Below are positions 45,838 to 54,684 of a DNA stretch of 64,000 nt, piece after piece. The DNA comes from Streptomyces albogriseolus (GTDB lineage Bacteria; Actinomycetota; Actinomycetes; Streptomycetales; Streptomycetaceae). The notes below the pieces were generated by a model. It ran no database searches. It had not been told where the DNA came from and saw only the letters and a program-made list of their open reading frames with translations. The stretch lies in the NCBI GenBank assembly GCA_014650475.1, contig BMVA01000002.1, forward strand, positions 124,001-188,000. Reading direction: 5' to 3'. The position numbers and the translations under genes are program-made. Position 1 is the first letter of the stretch, and each line of letters starts with the position of its first letter.

Positions 45838-47493
45838 TCATCCCTGGGTCTTCTTGATTGCTTCGCGAAGCACCTGGCGGTCGTCGAACGGACGCACCAC
45901 CCCGGCGATGTCCTGTCCCAGCTCGTGGCCCTTGCCGGCGACCAGCACGGTGTCGCCGGGCTCGGCCCGGGCGACGGCGGCGGCGATCGCGGCGGCGCGG
46001 TCCTCGAAGACCTGGACCTCGCCGCGCTGGTGGGCGGGCACCGAGGCCGCACCCTGGAGCATCGCGGCGAGGATCGCCAGCGGGTCCTCGGAGCGGGGGT
46101 TGTCGGAGGTCAGTACGGCGGTGTCGGCGAGCCGCGCGGCGGCCGCGCCCATCGGCTCCCGCTTGGTGACGTCACGGTCGCCGCCGCAGCCGAGCACCAC
46201 GTGCACCCGGCCCTCGGTGACCTTGCGCAGGGCGCGCAGCACCGACTCCACGGCGTCCGTCTTGTGGGCGTAGTCCACGACCGCCAGGTACGGCTGGCCC
46301 ACGTCGACGCGCTCCAGACGGCCGGGCACGCCCGGCACGGCGGCGACGCCGTCGGCGGCGGCCTGCGGGTCGAGTCCGGCGGCGGCCAGCGCGACGATCG
46401 CGGCCAGGGAGTTGGCCACGTTGAACGGGCCGGGCAGCGGCGAGCGGGCGGTGATCCGCTCGCCCCCCGGCCCGACCACGGTGAACGTCGAGTCCAGCGG
46501 GCCGACGTGGACGTCCTCGGCGCGCCAGTCGGCGTCCGGGTGCCCCTCGGCGGAATAGGTGACGACCGGGACGCCGGCCTCCTTGACCAGGCGGCGGCCG
46601 TACTCGTCGTCCACGTTGACCACGCCGAGCCGGCTGCGGGCGGGCGTGAACAGCTGCGCCTTGGCCTGGAAGTAGTCCTCCATCCCGGAGTGGAACTCCA
46701 TGTGCTCCGGGCTGAGGTTGGTGAAGACGGCGATGTCGAAGACGCAGCCGTCGACCCGGCCGAGGACCAGGGCGTGGCTGGAGACCTCCATGGCCACGGC
46801 CTCGGTGCCGCGCTCGCGCATGACCGCGAACAGCGCCTGGAGGTCGGTGGCCTCGGGCGTGGTGCGCTCGGACTTGATGCGCTCGTCGCCGATGCGCATC
46901 TCGACCGTGCCGATCAGTCCCGTGCTGCGGACGGTCCGCAGACCGCCCTCGACGAGGTAGGCGGTGGTGGTCTTGCCGGAGGTGCCGGTGATGCCGATCT
47001 GGAGCAGATCGCGACCGGGGTGGCCGTAGATGGTGGCGGCCAGTTCGCCCATCCGCGCCCGCGGGTCGTCCACCACCAGGGCGGGCAGCCCGGTCGCGGC
47101 GACGCGTTCCGCGCCCGCCGGGTCGGTGAGCACCGCGGCGGCGCCGAGTCCGGCGGCCTGGGTGACGAAGTCGGCGCCGTGGACGCGGGCGCCGGGGAGC
47201 GCGGCGTACAGGTCCCCGGGCCGGACGGCGCGCGAGTCATGGGTGATGCCCGTGACCTCGGCGGTCTGCGCGGGTGCGGGGACACCCAGCTGACCGGCGA
47301 GTTCCGCGAGAGATGTGGCGGAGACCTGGTCCGGACGGGGCGGCCCCGGATATGTCACGGGTTGGCCCTTCTGGGTGGTTTGGGACTGATCAGCGTGTGG
47401 CACGGCGGTGAGCGTACCGGGCGTACCGCTCGGCGGGCCAAGCGAGGGGCCGCGGGGGCTCTGGTTCCCGGGGTCGGGGGTGATCGTTGTCAC
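45838..47493 (-). CDS. murE: UDP-MurNAc-dipeptide ligase MurE (diaminopimelate-adding)
   Basis: MurE adds the third amino acid of the stem peptide. The product is 551 residues, with the P-loop GTSGKTTT (170-177) and the amino-acid-selecting motif DNPRSEDP (464-471). DNPR is the diaminopimelate type, as opposed to the Lys type, and Streptomyces uses LL-DAP, so the substrate is presumably that isomer. The first 55 residues are Pro/Gly/Thr-rich and poorly conserved, so a later start (GTG 47358, VTYPGPP) is possible. GTG 47493 has AGGAA upstream. It lies 36 bp after ftsI. Confidence 0.96.
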   Translation of the reverse strand: MTTITPDPGNQSPRGPSLGPPSGTPGTLTAVPHADQSQTTQKGQPVTYPGPPRPDQVSATSLAELAGQLGVPAPAQTAEVTGITHDSRAVRPGDLYAALPGARVHGADFVTQAAGLGAAAVLTDPAGAERVAATGLPALVVDDPRARMGELAATIYGHPGRDLLQIGITGTSGKTTTAYLVEGGLRTVRSTGLIGTVEMRIGDERIKSERTTPEATDLQALFAVMRERGTEAVAMEVSSHALVLGRVDGCVFDIAVFTNLSPEHMEFHSGMEDYFQAKAQLFTPARSRLGVVNVDDEYGRRLVKEAGVPVVTYSAEGHPDADWRAEDVHVGPLDSTFTVVGPGGERITARSPLPGPFNVANSLAAIVALAAAGLDPQAAADGVAAVPGVPGRLERVDVGQPYLAVVDYAHKTDAVESVLRALRKVTEGRVHVVLGCGGDRDVTKREPMGAAAARLADTAVLTSDNPRSEDPLAILAAMLQGAASVPAHQRGEVQVFEDRAAAIAAAVARAEPGDTVLVAGKGHELGQDIAGVVRPFDDRQVLREAIKKTQG

Positions 47494-47529
47494 GAGGTGG
47501 TTCCTGGTGGCTCGGTGCTCGGTACGGGG

Positions 47530-49497
47530 TCAGGGCTTGAAGGTGACCGGCAGGGCGGCGGGGGCGGCGCCGGTGGGCGGGACCTGGAGGGTCTTCAGGG
47601 AGAACTCCATGACCTGCTTGAAGACGGGGCCGCAGATCTGGCCGCCGAAGTAGCTGCCCCGGGTGGCGTTCTGGATGACGCAGTAGACGGTGATCCGGGG
47701 CTTGTCGGCGGGCGCGAACCCGGCGAAGGACGAGGTGTATCCGTGGTACTTGCCGGTGGCCGGATCCACGCGGTTCGCCGTACCGGTCTTGCCCGCGACC
47801 CGGTACCCCGGGATGCGCGCCTTGGTGCCGGTGCCCTCCTCGTCGTCGACGACCGACTCCAGCATCTGCGCGAGGGTCTTCGCCGTCTTCTCGCTGACGA
47901 CCCGTGTCTTCTCGGGCTCGGGGGCGGGCGTGAAGCGCCCGTCGGGGCCCTTGGAGCCGCGGACGAGGGTGGGCTCGACGCGGACGCCGCCGTTGGCGAT
48001 GGTCGAGTAGACGGAGGCGGCCTGCATGGCGTTGATGGACACGCCCTGGCCGAAAGGAATCGTGTACTGCTGCGAGGTGGACCACTGGTCCGGCGGGGCC
48101 AGGATGCCCTTGGTCTCGCCCGGGAAGCCCAGCCCGGTGTGGCTGCCGAGGCCGAACTCGCGCAGGTAGTCGTACAGCACCTTGTTGGCCTGGGACTGAG
48201 TTCTGCCGAGCTGGCCGGTGGCGAGGATCGTGCCGATGTTGCTGGACTTGGCGAGGACGCCGTTGAGCGTCAGGTACCAGGTCGGGTGGTCGATGTCGTC
48301 CTTGAACAGCCGGTCGCCGCGGTGCAGCCGGTTGGGCACCACGACATGGGTGCCGGGGGTGGCGACGTTCTCCTCCAGCACGGCCGCCATGGACAGCACC
48401 TTGGCCGTGGAGCCCGGCTCGAAGGCGTCCTGGAGGGCCGCGTTGCCGAGCGTCCTGGGGTCGGCGTGGGACAGGTCGTTGGGGTCGAAGCCCGGGGCGT
48501 TGGCCATGGCCAGGACCTCGCCGGTGCGGGTGTCCTGCACGATGACGTAGCCGCGGTCGGCCGCGGACTCCTCCACCTGCTTGCTGATGGCGTTCTGCGC
48601 CGCCCACTGGATGTCGCGGTCGATGGTGAGCTCGATGTCGTCGCCGGGCACGGCCGGGGTCTCCGTGGAGCCGGCGGTGGGCACCAGACGGCCGCCGGAC
48701 TGGGCGTAGCGGATCTTGCCCTCCTCGCCGGCCAGCCGCTCCTCGAGCTGGAGCTCGACGCCGCCGCTGCCCTTGCCCTCGGCGTTGACCCAGCCCAGTA
48801 TCCCGGCGGCGAGCTCGTTGTTCGGGTACACGCGCTTGCTGGTGGGCACGGAGAAGACGCCGGCCAGCACGTTCACGGTCGACGTGTCGGTCTCGGCCTT
48901 GGTGGCCAGGGCGGCCTTGAGGTCCTTGATCTGGTTCCAGACCTGCGGGGTCTGCCGCCCGGCCAGCTTGACGTAGCGCAGCGACGGGTTGTCCGGCCGC
49001 AGCTTGCGGACCAGGTCCTCCTGGTCCGCGCCGAGGATGGGGGCGAGCAGCGCCGCGGCCTGCTCGGGTCCGTCGTCGATCTTCAGCTCGTCCGGGGCGA
49101 ACATCGTGGGGTCGGCGGTGATGTCGTAGGCGTCCTCGCTGGTGGCGAGGGCCACGCCGTTGCGGTCGGTGATCTCGCCGCGCTCGGCGGCCAGCACCTG
49201 GCCCACGTAGCGGTTGCGCTCGGCCTTGCCGGCGTAGGTGCTCGCGTCGACGGCCTGGACCTGGACCAGGCGGACGACGAAGGCGAGCATGACGAGGGTC
49301 AGACCCACGCCGACCAGGCGCAGCCGGGGGCGCGGGCTGCCCAGCCGGATGGTCTTCGGGGCGCCGGGGCGCGGTCCGCCGGACCGGCGGGCCGGGCGGG
49401 CGCCGGGGCCGGTGCGGCCGCGGGCGGCCGGACGGACGGGCCGGGCGGGTCCGGGCACCCGGCGGCGGGGCGGTTGCCTGTCGGACACTTCCGTCAC
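47530..49497 (-). CDS. ftsI: Septal transpeptidase FtsI (class B PBP)
   Basis: FtsI crosslinks septal peptidoglycan and is a beta-lactam target. The 655-residue product has a basic cytosolic N-terminus, one membrane helix (about 58-80), a PBP dimerisation domain, and the transpeptidase domain with S363-T-A-K, S418-S-N and K570-TGT. There is no PASTA domain. The start is taken at GTG 49497, which overlaps the ftsL stop by 4 bp; GTG 49488 is in frame and has AGGTGACGGA upstream, so it may be the true one. It belongs to the dcw operon. Confidence 0.97.
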   Translation of the reverse strand: MTEVSDRQPPRRRVPGPARPVRPAARGRTGPGARPARRSGGPRPGAPKTIRLGSPRPRLRLVGVGLTLVMLAFVVRLVQVQAVDASTYAGKAERNRYVGQVLAAERGEITDRNGVALATSEDAYDITADPTMFAPDELKIDDGPEQAAALLAPILGADQEDLVRKLRPDNPSLRYVKLAGRQTPQVWNQIKDLKAALATKAETDTSTVNVLAGVFSVPTSKRVYPNNELAAGILGWVNAEGKGSGGVELQLEERLAGEEGKIRYAQSGGRLVPTAGSTETPAVPGDDIELTIDRDIQWAAQNAISKQVEESAADRGYVIVQDTRTGEVLAMANAPGFDPNDLSHADPRTLGNAALQDAFEPGSTAKVLSMAAVLEENVATPGTHVVVPNRLHRGDRLFKDDIDHPTWYLTLNGVLAKSSNIGTILATGQLGRTQSQANKVLYDYLREFGLGSHTGLGFPGETKGILAPPDQWSTSQQYTIPFGQGVSINAMQAASVYSTIANGGVRVEPTLVRGSKGPDGRFTPAPEPEKTRVVSEKTAKTLAQMLESVVDDEEGTGTKARIPGYRVAGKTGTANRVDPATGKYHGYTSSFAGFAPADKPRITVYCVIQNATRGSYFGGQICGPVFKQVMEFSLKTLQVPPTGAAPAALPVTFKP

Positions 49498-49988
49498 CTG
49501 CCGGGGGTCGAGGCGTGCGGGGAACGGGGGGCGGACTCCGGCGACGGCGGCGGGGCCGTCGCCGTGGCCAGCGCCTCGGGCGCGAGGACCAGGGGGGCGC
49601 GGGCGGCGGAGGCCGCGCTGGGCACGCCCTTGACCTTGCCGTCGGGGCCGAGGAAGGCGGGGTCGCCGCCGGGCACCATGCCGAGCTCGCGGGCGCGGCG
49701 CTGGAGGGCGTCGGGGGCGGAGTAGGCGTCGATGTCGCGCTGCAGGGCCTGTTCCTCGTCCGTGAGCTCCTTGGTCTCCCGCTGGAGGTCGTCGAGGCGG
49801 AACGCGCCCTCGCTGAGCGCGGAGTTCAGCACCAGCAGGCCGATCAGACCGCCGCCGAGGAGCAGGACCACGAGGAGCACGAAGGGGGTGCGGGCCGCCT
49901 GGGCGCGGCCGGTGGGCAGGAGGTGCGCGAGCCGGGCCGCCCTCCCCCGCAGCTCGGGCCGCCCCTTCAGTTCGGGTTTCCTGGTCAC
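49494..49988 (-). CDS. ftsL: Cell division protein FtsL-like
   Basis: FtsL is a small bitopic protein that links FtsQ/DivIC to FtsW/FtsI. The 164-residue product has a basic N-terminus, one membrane helix (about 35-56), a coiled coil (RLDDLQRETKELTDEEQALQ) and an Ala/Pro/Ser-rich extracellular tail. Sequence identity in this family is poor, so the call rests on size, topology and position between rsmH and ftsI. The start is GTG 49988. There are 85 bp between it and rsmH, with no gene. Confidence 0.9.
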   Translation of the reverse strand: MTRKPELKGRPELRGRAARLAHLLPTGRAQAARTPFVLLVVLLLGGGLIGLLVLNSALSEGAFRLDDLQRETKELTDEEQALQRDIDAYSAPDALQRRARELGMVPGGDPAFLGPDGKVKGVPSAASAARAPLVLAPEALATATAPPPSPESAPRSPHASTPGR

Positions 49989-50073
49989 TCACGCTCCCCT
50001 GAGTTCGCTCGTCCCGCCCGTTCGCCCGGCCGCCGCCCGTCGCGGGGCCGGCCCGCGCCTCACCGCGGCCGCC

Positions 50074-51030
50074 TCACTCGACGTCCTCCCTGATGCGCTC
50101 CGCGCCGCGCAGCCGCGCGGGGGCCGCACGGCGGTTCTCGGCGATCTCCTCCTCGGTGGGAAGTTCGGCACCGCGCGTGAGCAGCTTGAGCCGCGGCTGG
50201 TACTGCTCGGGGACGACCGGGAGGCCGGGCGGGGCGGTGGTGGCGGCGCCCGCCGCGAACACCTGCTTGACCAGCCGGTCCTCCAGGGAGTGGTACGACA
50301 GCACGGCGATGCGGCCGCCGACGTCCAGGGCCTTCACGGCCGCCGGGACGGCCCGCTCCAGCACCGACAGCTCGCCGTTGACCTCGATCCGCAGGGCCTG
50401 GAAGGTGCGCTTGGCCGGGTTGCCGCCGGTGCGCTTGGCGGCCTGCGGCAGCGCGTCGCGGATCAGCTCGACCAGGCGGGCGCTGGTGGTGAAGGGCTCC
50501 TTCTCGCGCTCCCGGACGATGGCGGCCACGATCCGCTTGGCCTGCTTCTCCTCGCCGTAGGCGCGCAGGATGCGGACCAGCTCGCCGGGCGGGTAGGTGT
50601 TGAGGACCTCGGCGGCGCTGACGCCGGCCGTCTGGTCCATGCGCATGTCGAGGGGGGCGTCCTGGGCGTAGGCGAAGCCGCGGCCGGCCTCGTCGAGCTG
50701 CATCGAGGACACCCCGAGGTCGAACAGGATCCCCTGCACGCGCGGGATGCCGAGGCGGCCGAGGACGTCGGGGAGCTCGTCGTAGACGGCGTGCACCAGG
50801 GTGGCACGGTCGCCGAAGGGGGCGAGCCGCTCACCGGACAGGCGCAGCGCCTCCTTGTCGCGGTCCAGGGCGACGAGCCGGGCCTCGGGGAAGCGGCTGA
50901 GCAGCGCCTCGCTGTGGCCGCCGAGGCCGAGCGTGCAGTCGACGACCACCGCGCCGGGCCGCTCCAGGGCGGGCGCCAGCAGGTCCAGGCACCGCTGGAG
51001 CATCACCGGGACGTGTCGACTCTTGCTCAA
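50074..51030 (-). CDS. rsmH: 16S rRNA (cytosine-1402-N4) methyltransferase RsmH
   Basis: RsmH methylates N4 of C1402 in the ribosomal P site using SAM. The 318-residue product opens [13 protein letters not shown] and has the SAM loop [31 protein letters not shown], and [11 protein letters not shown]. The start is TTG at 51030 with GAGAGGG upstream; no ATG or GTG is near. It is the first gene of the dcw cluster. No mraZ precedes it, unlike in many bacteria. Confidence 0.96.
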   Translation of the reverse strand: MSKSRHVPVMLQRCLDLLAPALERPGAVVVDCTLGLGGHSEALLSRFPEARLVALDRDKEALRLSGERLAPFGDRATLVHAVYDELPDVLGRLGIPRVQGILFDLGVSSMQLDEAGRGFAYAQDAPLDMRMDQTAGVSAAEVLNTYPPGELVRILRAYGEEKQAKRIVAAIVREREKEPFTTSARLVELIRDALPQAAKRTGGNPAKRTFQALRIEVNGELSVLERAVPAAVKALDVGGRIAVLSYHSLEDRLVKQVFAAGAATTAPPGLPVVPEQYQPRLKLLTRGAELPTEEEIAENRRAAPARLRGAERIREDVE

Positions 51031-51436
51031 GGGGCCCTCTCAGATCCGGCGTGACGCTCACGCACCGCCGGGTTCCCGCCCTCCCGGTGAGGGGGCGGCC
51101 GGCGCCGGCAGGCGTCGGCCGGGCGGCGGCGGGAGGAGGCCGAGCCGTACGTACGCGCCGCGCACGCGGGAGATCCCCTGGTCGCGGCCGGGGGATCCGG
51201 GGAAGTCACAGCGGCGGGCGGTCACGCCTCCCGCTCCGCGTCACTTTAGTCCACGGTCCGGCCCGGTCAATCAACCGGACTGCGCGTCGCGGCCCGCGCG
51301 GGTCAAGAGGCGGATCGGACACATCACCCGCAGGAAGGGGGTCACACCACTCCTATGGGTTACCTCACACCAAGGTTCGCTGACGTTCTTTGTCGCCTGT
51401 CACAACACGCCTCACGCCCCCGTGACCAGTACCGTC
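51031..51436. other. Divergent intergenic region between the dcw cluster and the carbonic anhydrase gene
   Basis: This 406-bp gap holds no gene I can support. It contains the candidate rsmH promoter at 51243-51270 and, left of it, about 205 bp of leader rich in GC inverted repeats. On the plus side, no -35/-10 pair stands out before the carbonic anhydrase gene; TACCGT at 51430-51435 could be a -10 only for a much later start than ATG 51437. Confidence 0.45.
51243..51270 (-). promoter_or_regulatory. Candidate promoter for rsmH and the dcw cluster
   Basis: On the minus strand TTGACC (-35, 51265-51270) and TAAAGT (-10, 51243-51248) are 16 bp apart, near the vegetative sigma consensus. Transcription from about 51236 would leave a leader of about 205 nt before the TTG start of rsmH. 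Confidence 0.55.
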
Positions 51437-51991
51437 ATGGGTATGACGACTTCTGCATCCGTACCCGCCGGTTCCGGAAACGCCTCGGCCGGAGCCGGCA
51501 CCGTGACCGACCGTCTGATCGAAGCCAACGAGCGTTACGCGGCCGCGTTCACCGACCCCGGGATGGACGCCCGTCCCGTCCTCCACGTCGCGGTGGTGGC
51601 CTGCATGGACGCCCGTCTCGACCTGCACGACGCGCTGGGCCTGTCGCTCGGCGACTGCCACACCATCCGCAACGCGGGCGGCGTCGTCACGGACGACGTG
51701 ATCCGTTCGCTGACCATCAGCCAGCGGGCGCTGGGCACGCGCAGCGTGGTCCTCATCCACCACACCAACTGCGGCCTGGAATCCCTCACCGAGGAGTTCC
51801 GGCACGACCTCGAGATGGAGGTGGGACAGCGTCCGGCGTGGGCCGTGGAGGCCTTCCGGGACGTGGACCAGGACGTCCGCCAGTCGATGCAGCGCGTGCG
51901 GACCTCGCCGTTCCTGCTGCACACCGACGACGTGCGCGGGTTCGTCTTCGACGTGAAGACGGGTCTGCTGCGCGAGGTGGACCCCGCCTGA
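51437..51991 (+). CDS. Beta-class carbonic anhydrase (Rv1284-like)
   Basis: Beta-carbonic anhydrases hydrate CO2 to bicarbonate with zinc. The 184-residue product has CMDARLD (C56, D58, R60) and HHTNCG (H109, C112): the two Cys and one His bind zinc and the Asp/Arg pair is the catalytic dyad. The VIRNAGGVVTDDVIRSLTISQ block and the RGFVFDV ending resemble the short mycobacterial Rv1284 type. The first 20 residues are Ser/Ala/Gly-rich. ATG 51437 and ATG 51443 are both possible; neither has a ribosome site, so the mRNA may be leaderless. Confidence 0.93.
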   Translation: MGMTTSASVPAGSGNASAGAGTVTDRLIEANERYAAAFTDPGMDARPVLHVAVVACMDARLDLHDALGLSLGDCHTIRNAGGVVTDDVIRSLTISQRALGTRSVVLIHHTNCGLESLTEEFRHDLEMEVGQRPAWAVEAFRDVDQDVRQSMQRVRTSPFLLHTDDVRGFVFDVKTGLLREVDPA

Positions 51992-52252
51992 CCCCGCCGC
52001 CCGTCCCGGGACCGGCCGCACCCGGAGAGCCGTCGAACGTCGTAAGAGCTGACATATCGCTGTCAGTTGTCCACAGGCGAGTGACACGAAACGGTAACGG
52101 CGGCAAGAATGCGGAAGTGGTGTCACGCGGAACTTTTCCCGCGTGACGCCCGTGATTCGGGGTGGGCCGGTCCGCTGGGCGAGGGATCGGCCGGGACATG
52201 TGGGGAACCCCCCGCTTCATTGCGGAGCGCGGGAAAGGCCGAGGAGGGCCGG
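51992..52252 (+). other. Upstream region of the MoxR operon with two inverted repeats
   Basis: No gene is seen in these 261 bp. CTGACA (52049-52054) and TGTCAG (52061-52066) form a 6-bp palindrome in AT-richer DNA, a possible operator. GTCACGCGG (52122-52130) and CCGCGTGAC (52139-52147) form a 9-bp stem, which could be a weak terminator for the carbonic anhydrase transcript. A TTGTCC at 52067-52072 has only a poor -10 18 bp later. The MoxR ribosome site GAGGAGG is at 52241-52247. Confidence 0.45.
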
Positions 52253-53319
<1,067 letters not shown>

Positions 53320-53320
<1 letters not shown>

Positions 53321-54684
53321 TGAGCACCGCCGGCGCGGTCCACGCCGACGACGACCGGGGCGACCGGAGCGGGCTGAGGACCGCCCTGGCGGGGCTCACC
53401 ACCCGGGGGCGCTCCTTCCTGGCGGCCGGGATCGCGGCCGCGATCTGCGCGTACGTGCTCGGGCAGAGCGACCTGCTGCGGGTCGGCCTGCTGCTGGCGG
53501 TGCTGCCGCTGGTGTGCGCGGCCGTGCTCTACCGGACCCGCTACCGGGTCGCGGGCAGCCGCCGGCTCTCCCCCGGCCGGGTGCCCGCGGGCACCGAGGC
53601 GCGCGTCCACCTGCGCATGGACAACGTCTCCCGGATGCCCACGGGCCTGCTGATGCTCCAGGACCGGGTGCCCTACGTGCTCGGCCCGCGCCCGCGGTTC
53701 GTGCTGGACCGGATGGAGGCGGGCGGGCGCCGTGAGGTGTCCTACCGGGTCCGCTCCGACCTGCGCGGCCGCTACCCGCTGGGCCCGCTCCAGCTGCGGC
53801 TGTCCGACCCGTTCGGGATGTGCGAGCTGAACCGCTCGTTCTCCTCCTACGACACGCTGACGGTGACGCCCCGGGTGGAGGCGCTGCCGCCGGTGCGGCT
53901 GAGCGGCGAGTCCAAGGGGTACGGCGACGGGGTCCAGCGCTCGCTGGCGCTGGCCGGCGAGGACGACGTGATTCCCCGCGGCTACCGCTACGGCGACGAC
54001 CTGCGCCGGGTCCACTGGCGCTCCACCGCCCGCTACGGCGAGCTGATGGTGCGCCGCGAGGAGCAGCCGCAGCGCGCCCGCTGCACAGTGCTGCTGGACA
54101 CCCGCGCCATCGCCTACGAGGGCGCCGGGCCGGACTCGGCGTTCGAGTGGGCGGTGTCGGGCGCGGCCTCGGTGCTGGTGCACATGCTGGAGCGGGGCTT
54201 CTCGGTGCGGCTGCTGACGGACACCGGCGACTCGGTGCCGGGAGAGGGCGCCGACGGCTTCTCGGGCGTGCACCAGGAGTCGGCGGACGCGGCCGGGCTG
54301 ATGATGGACACGCTGGCCGTGGTGGACCACTCCGACGAGGAGGGCCTGTCCCGCGCCTACGACGTGCTGCGGTCCGGCGGCGAGGGGCTGCTGGTGGCGT
54401 TCCTCGGCGACCTGGACGACGAGCAGACCGCGGTGCTGGCGCGGATGCGGCAGCGCAGCGGCGGCGCCGTCGCGTTCCTGCTGGACAGCGACGACTGGCT
54501 GCGGGAGCCTTCCGACCCGCCCGGCCCCGAGGAGCGGCAGGGCGAGGAGCATCTGCGGATGCTGCGCGAGTCGGGCTGGACGGCCGTGGCGGTGGAGCGG
54601 GGCGCCTCGCTGGAGCAGCTGTGGCGGCAGGCGGACCGTGAGCGCTCGGGCCTGGTGGCGGCGAGCGGTGGGGAGGGACCGTGA
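53320..54684 (+). CDS. DUF58 protein
   Basis: The 454-residue product has two membrane segments near the N-terminus (about 33-52 and 55-75), a beta-rich part, and the DUF58 core with EDDVIPRGYRYGDDLRRVHWRSTARYGELMVR-type sequence around residues 210-250 (the family's R-x-Y-x-x-G-D-x-x-R-x-I/V-x-W pattern), then a VWA-like domain. DUF58 proteins go with MoxR and TgpA-type transglutaminases; the role is unknown but probably at the cell envelope. ATG 53320 shares a base with the MoxR stop (TGATG), with GGAGG upstream. It overlaps the next gene by 4 bp. Confidence 0.93.

Noticed and set aside
45328-49725. 1465-codon plus-strand open frame over murE/murF/ftsI
   Set aside because: It spans the opposite strand of several genes with intact motifs; it is a frame shadow.
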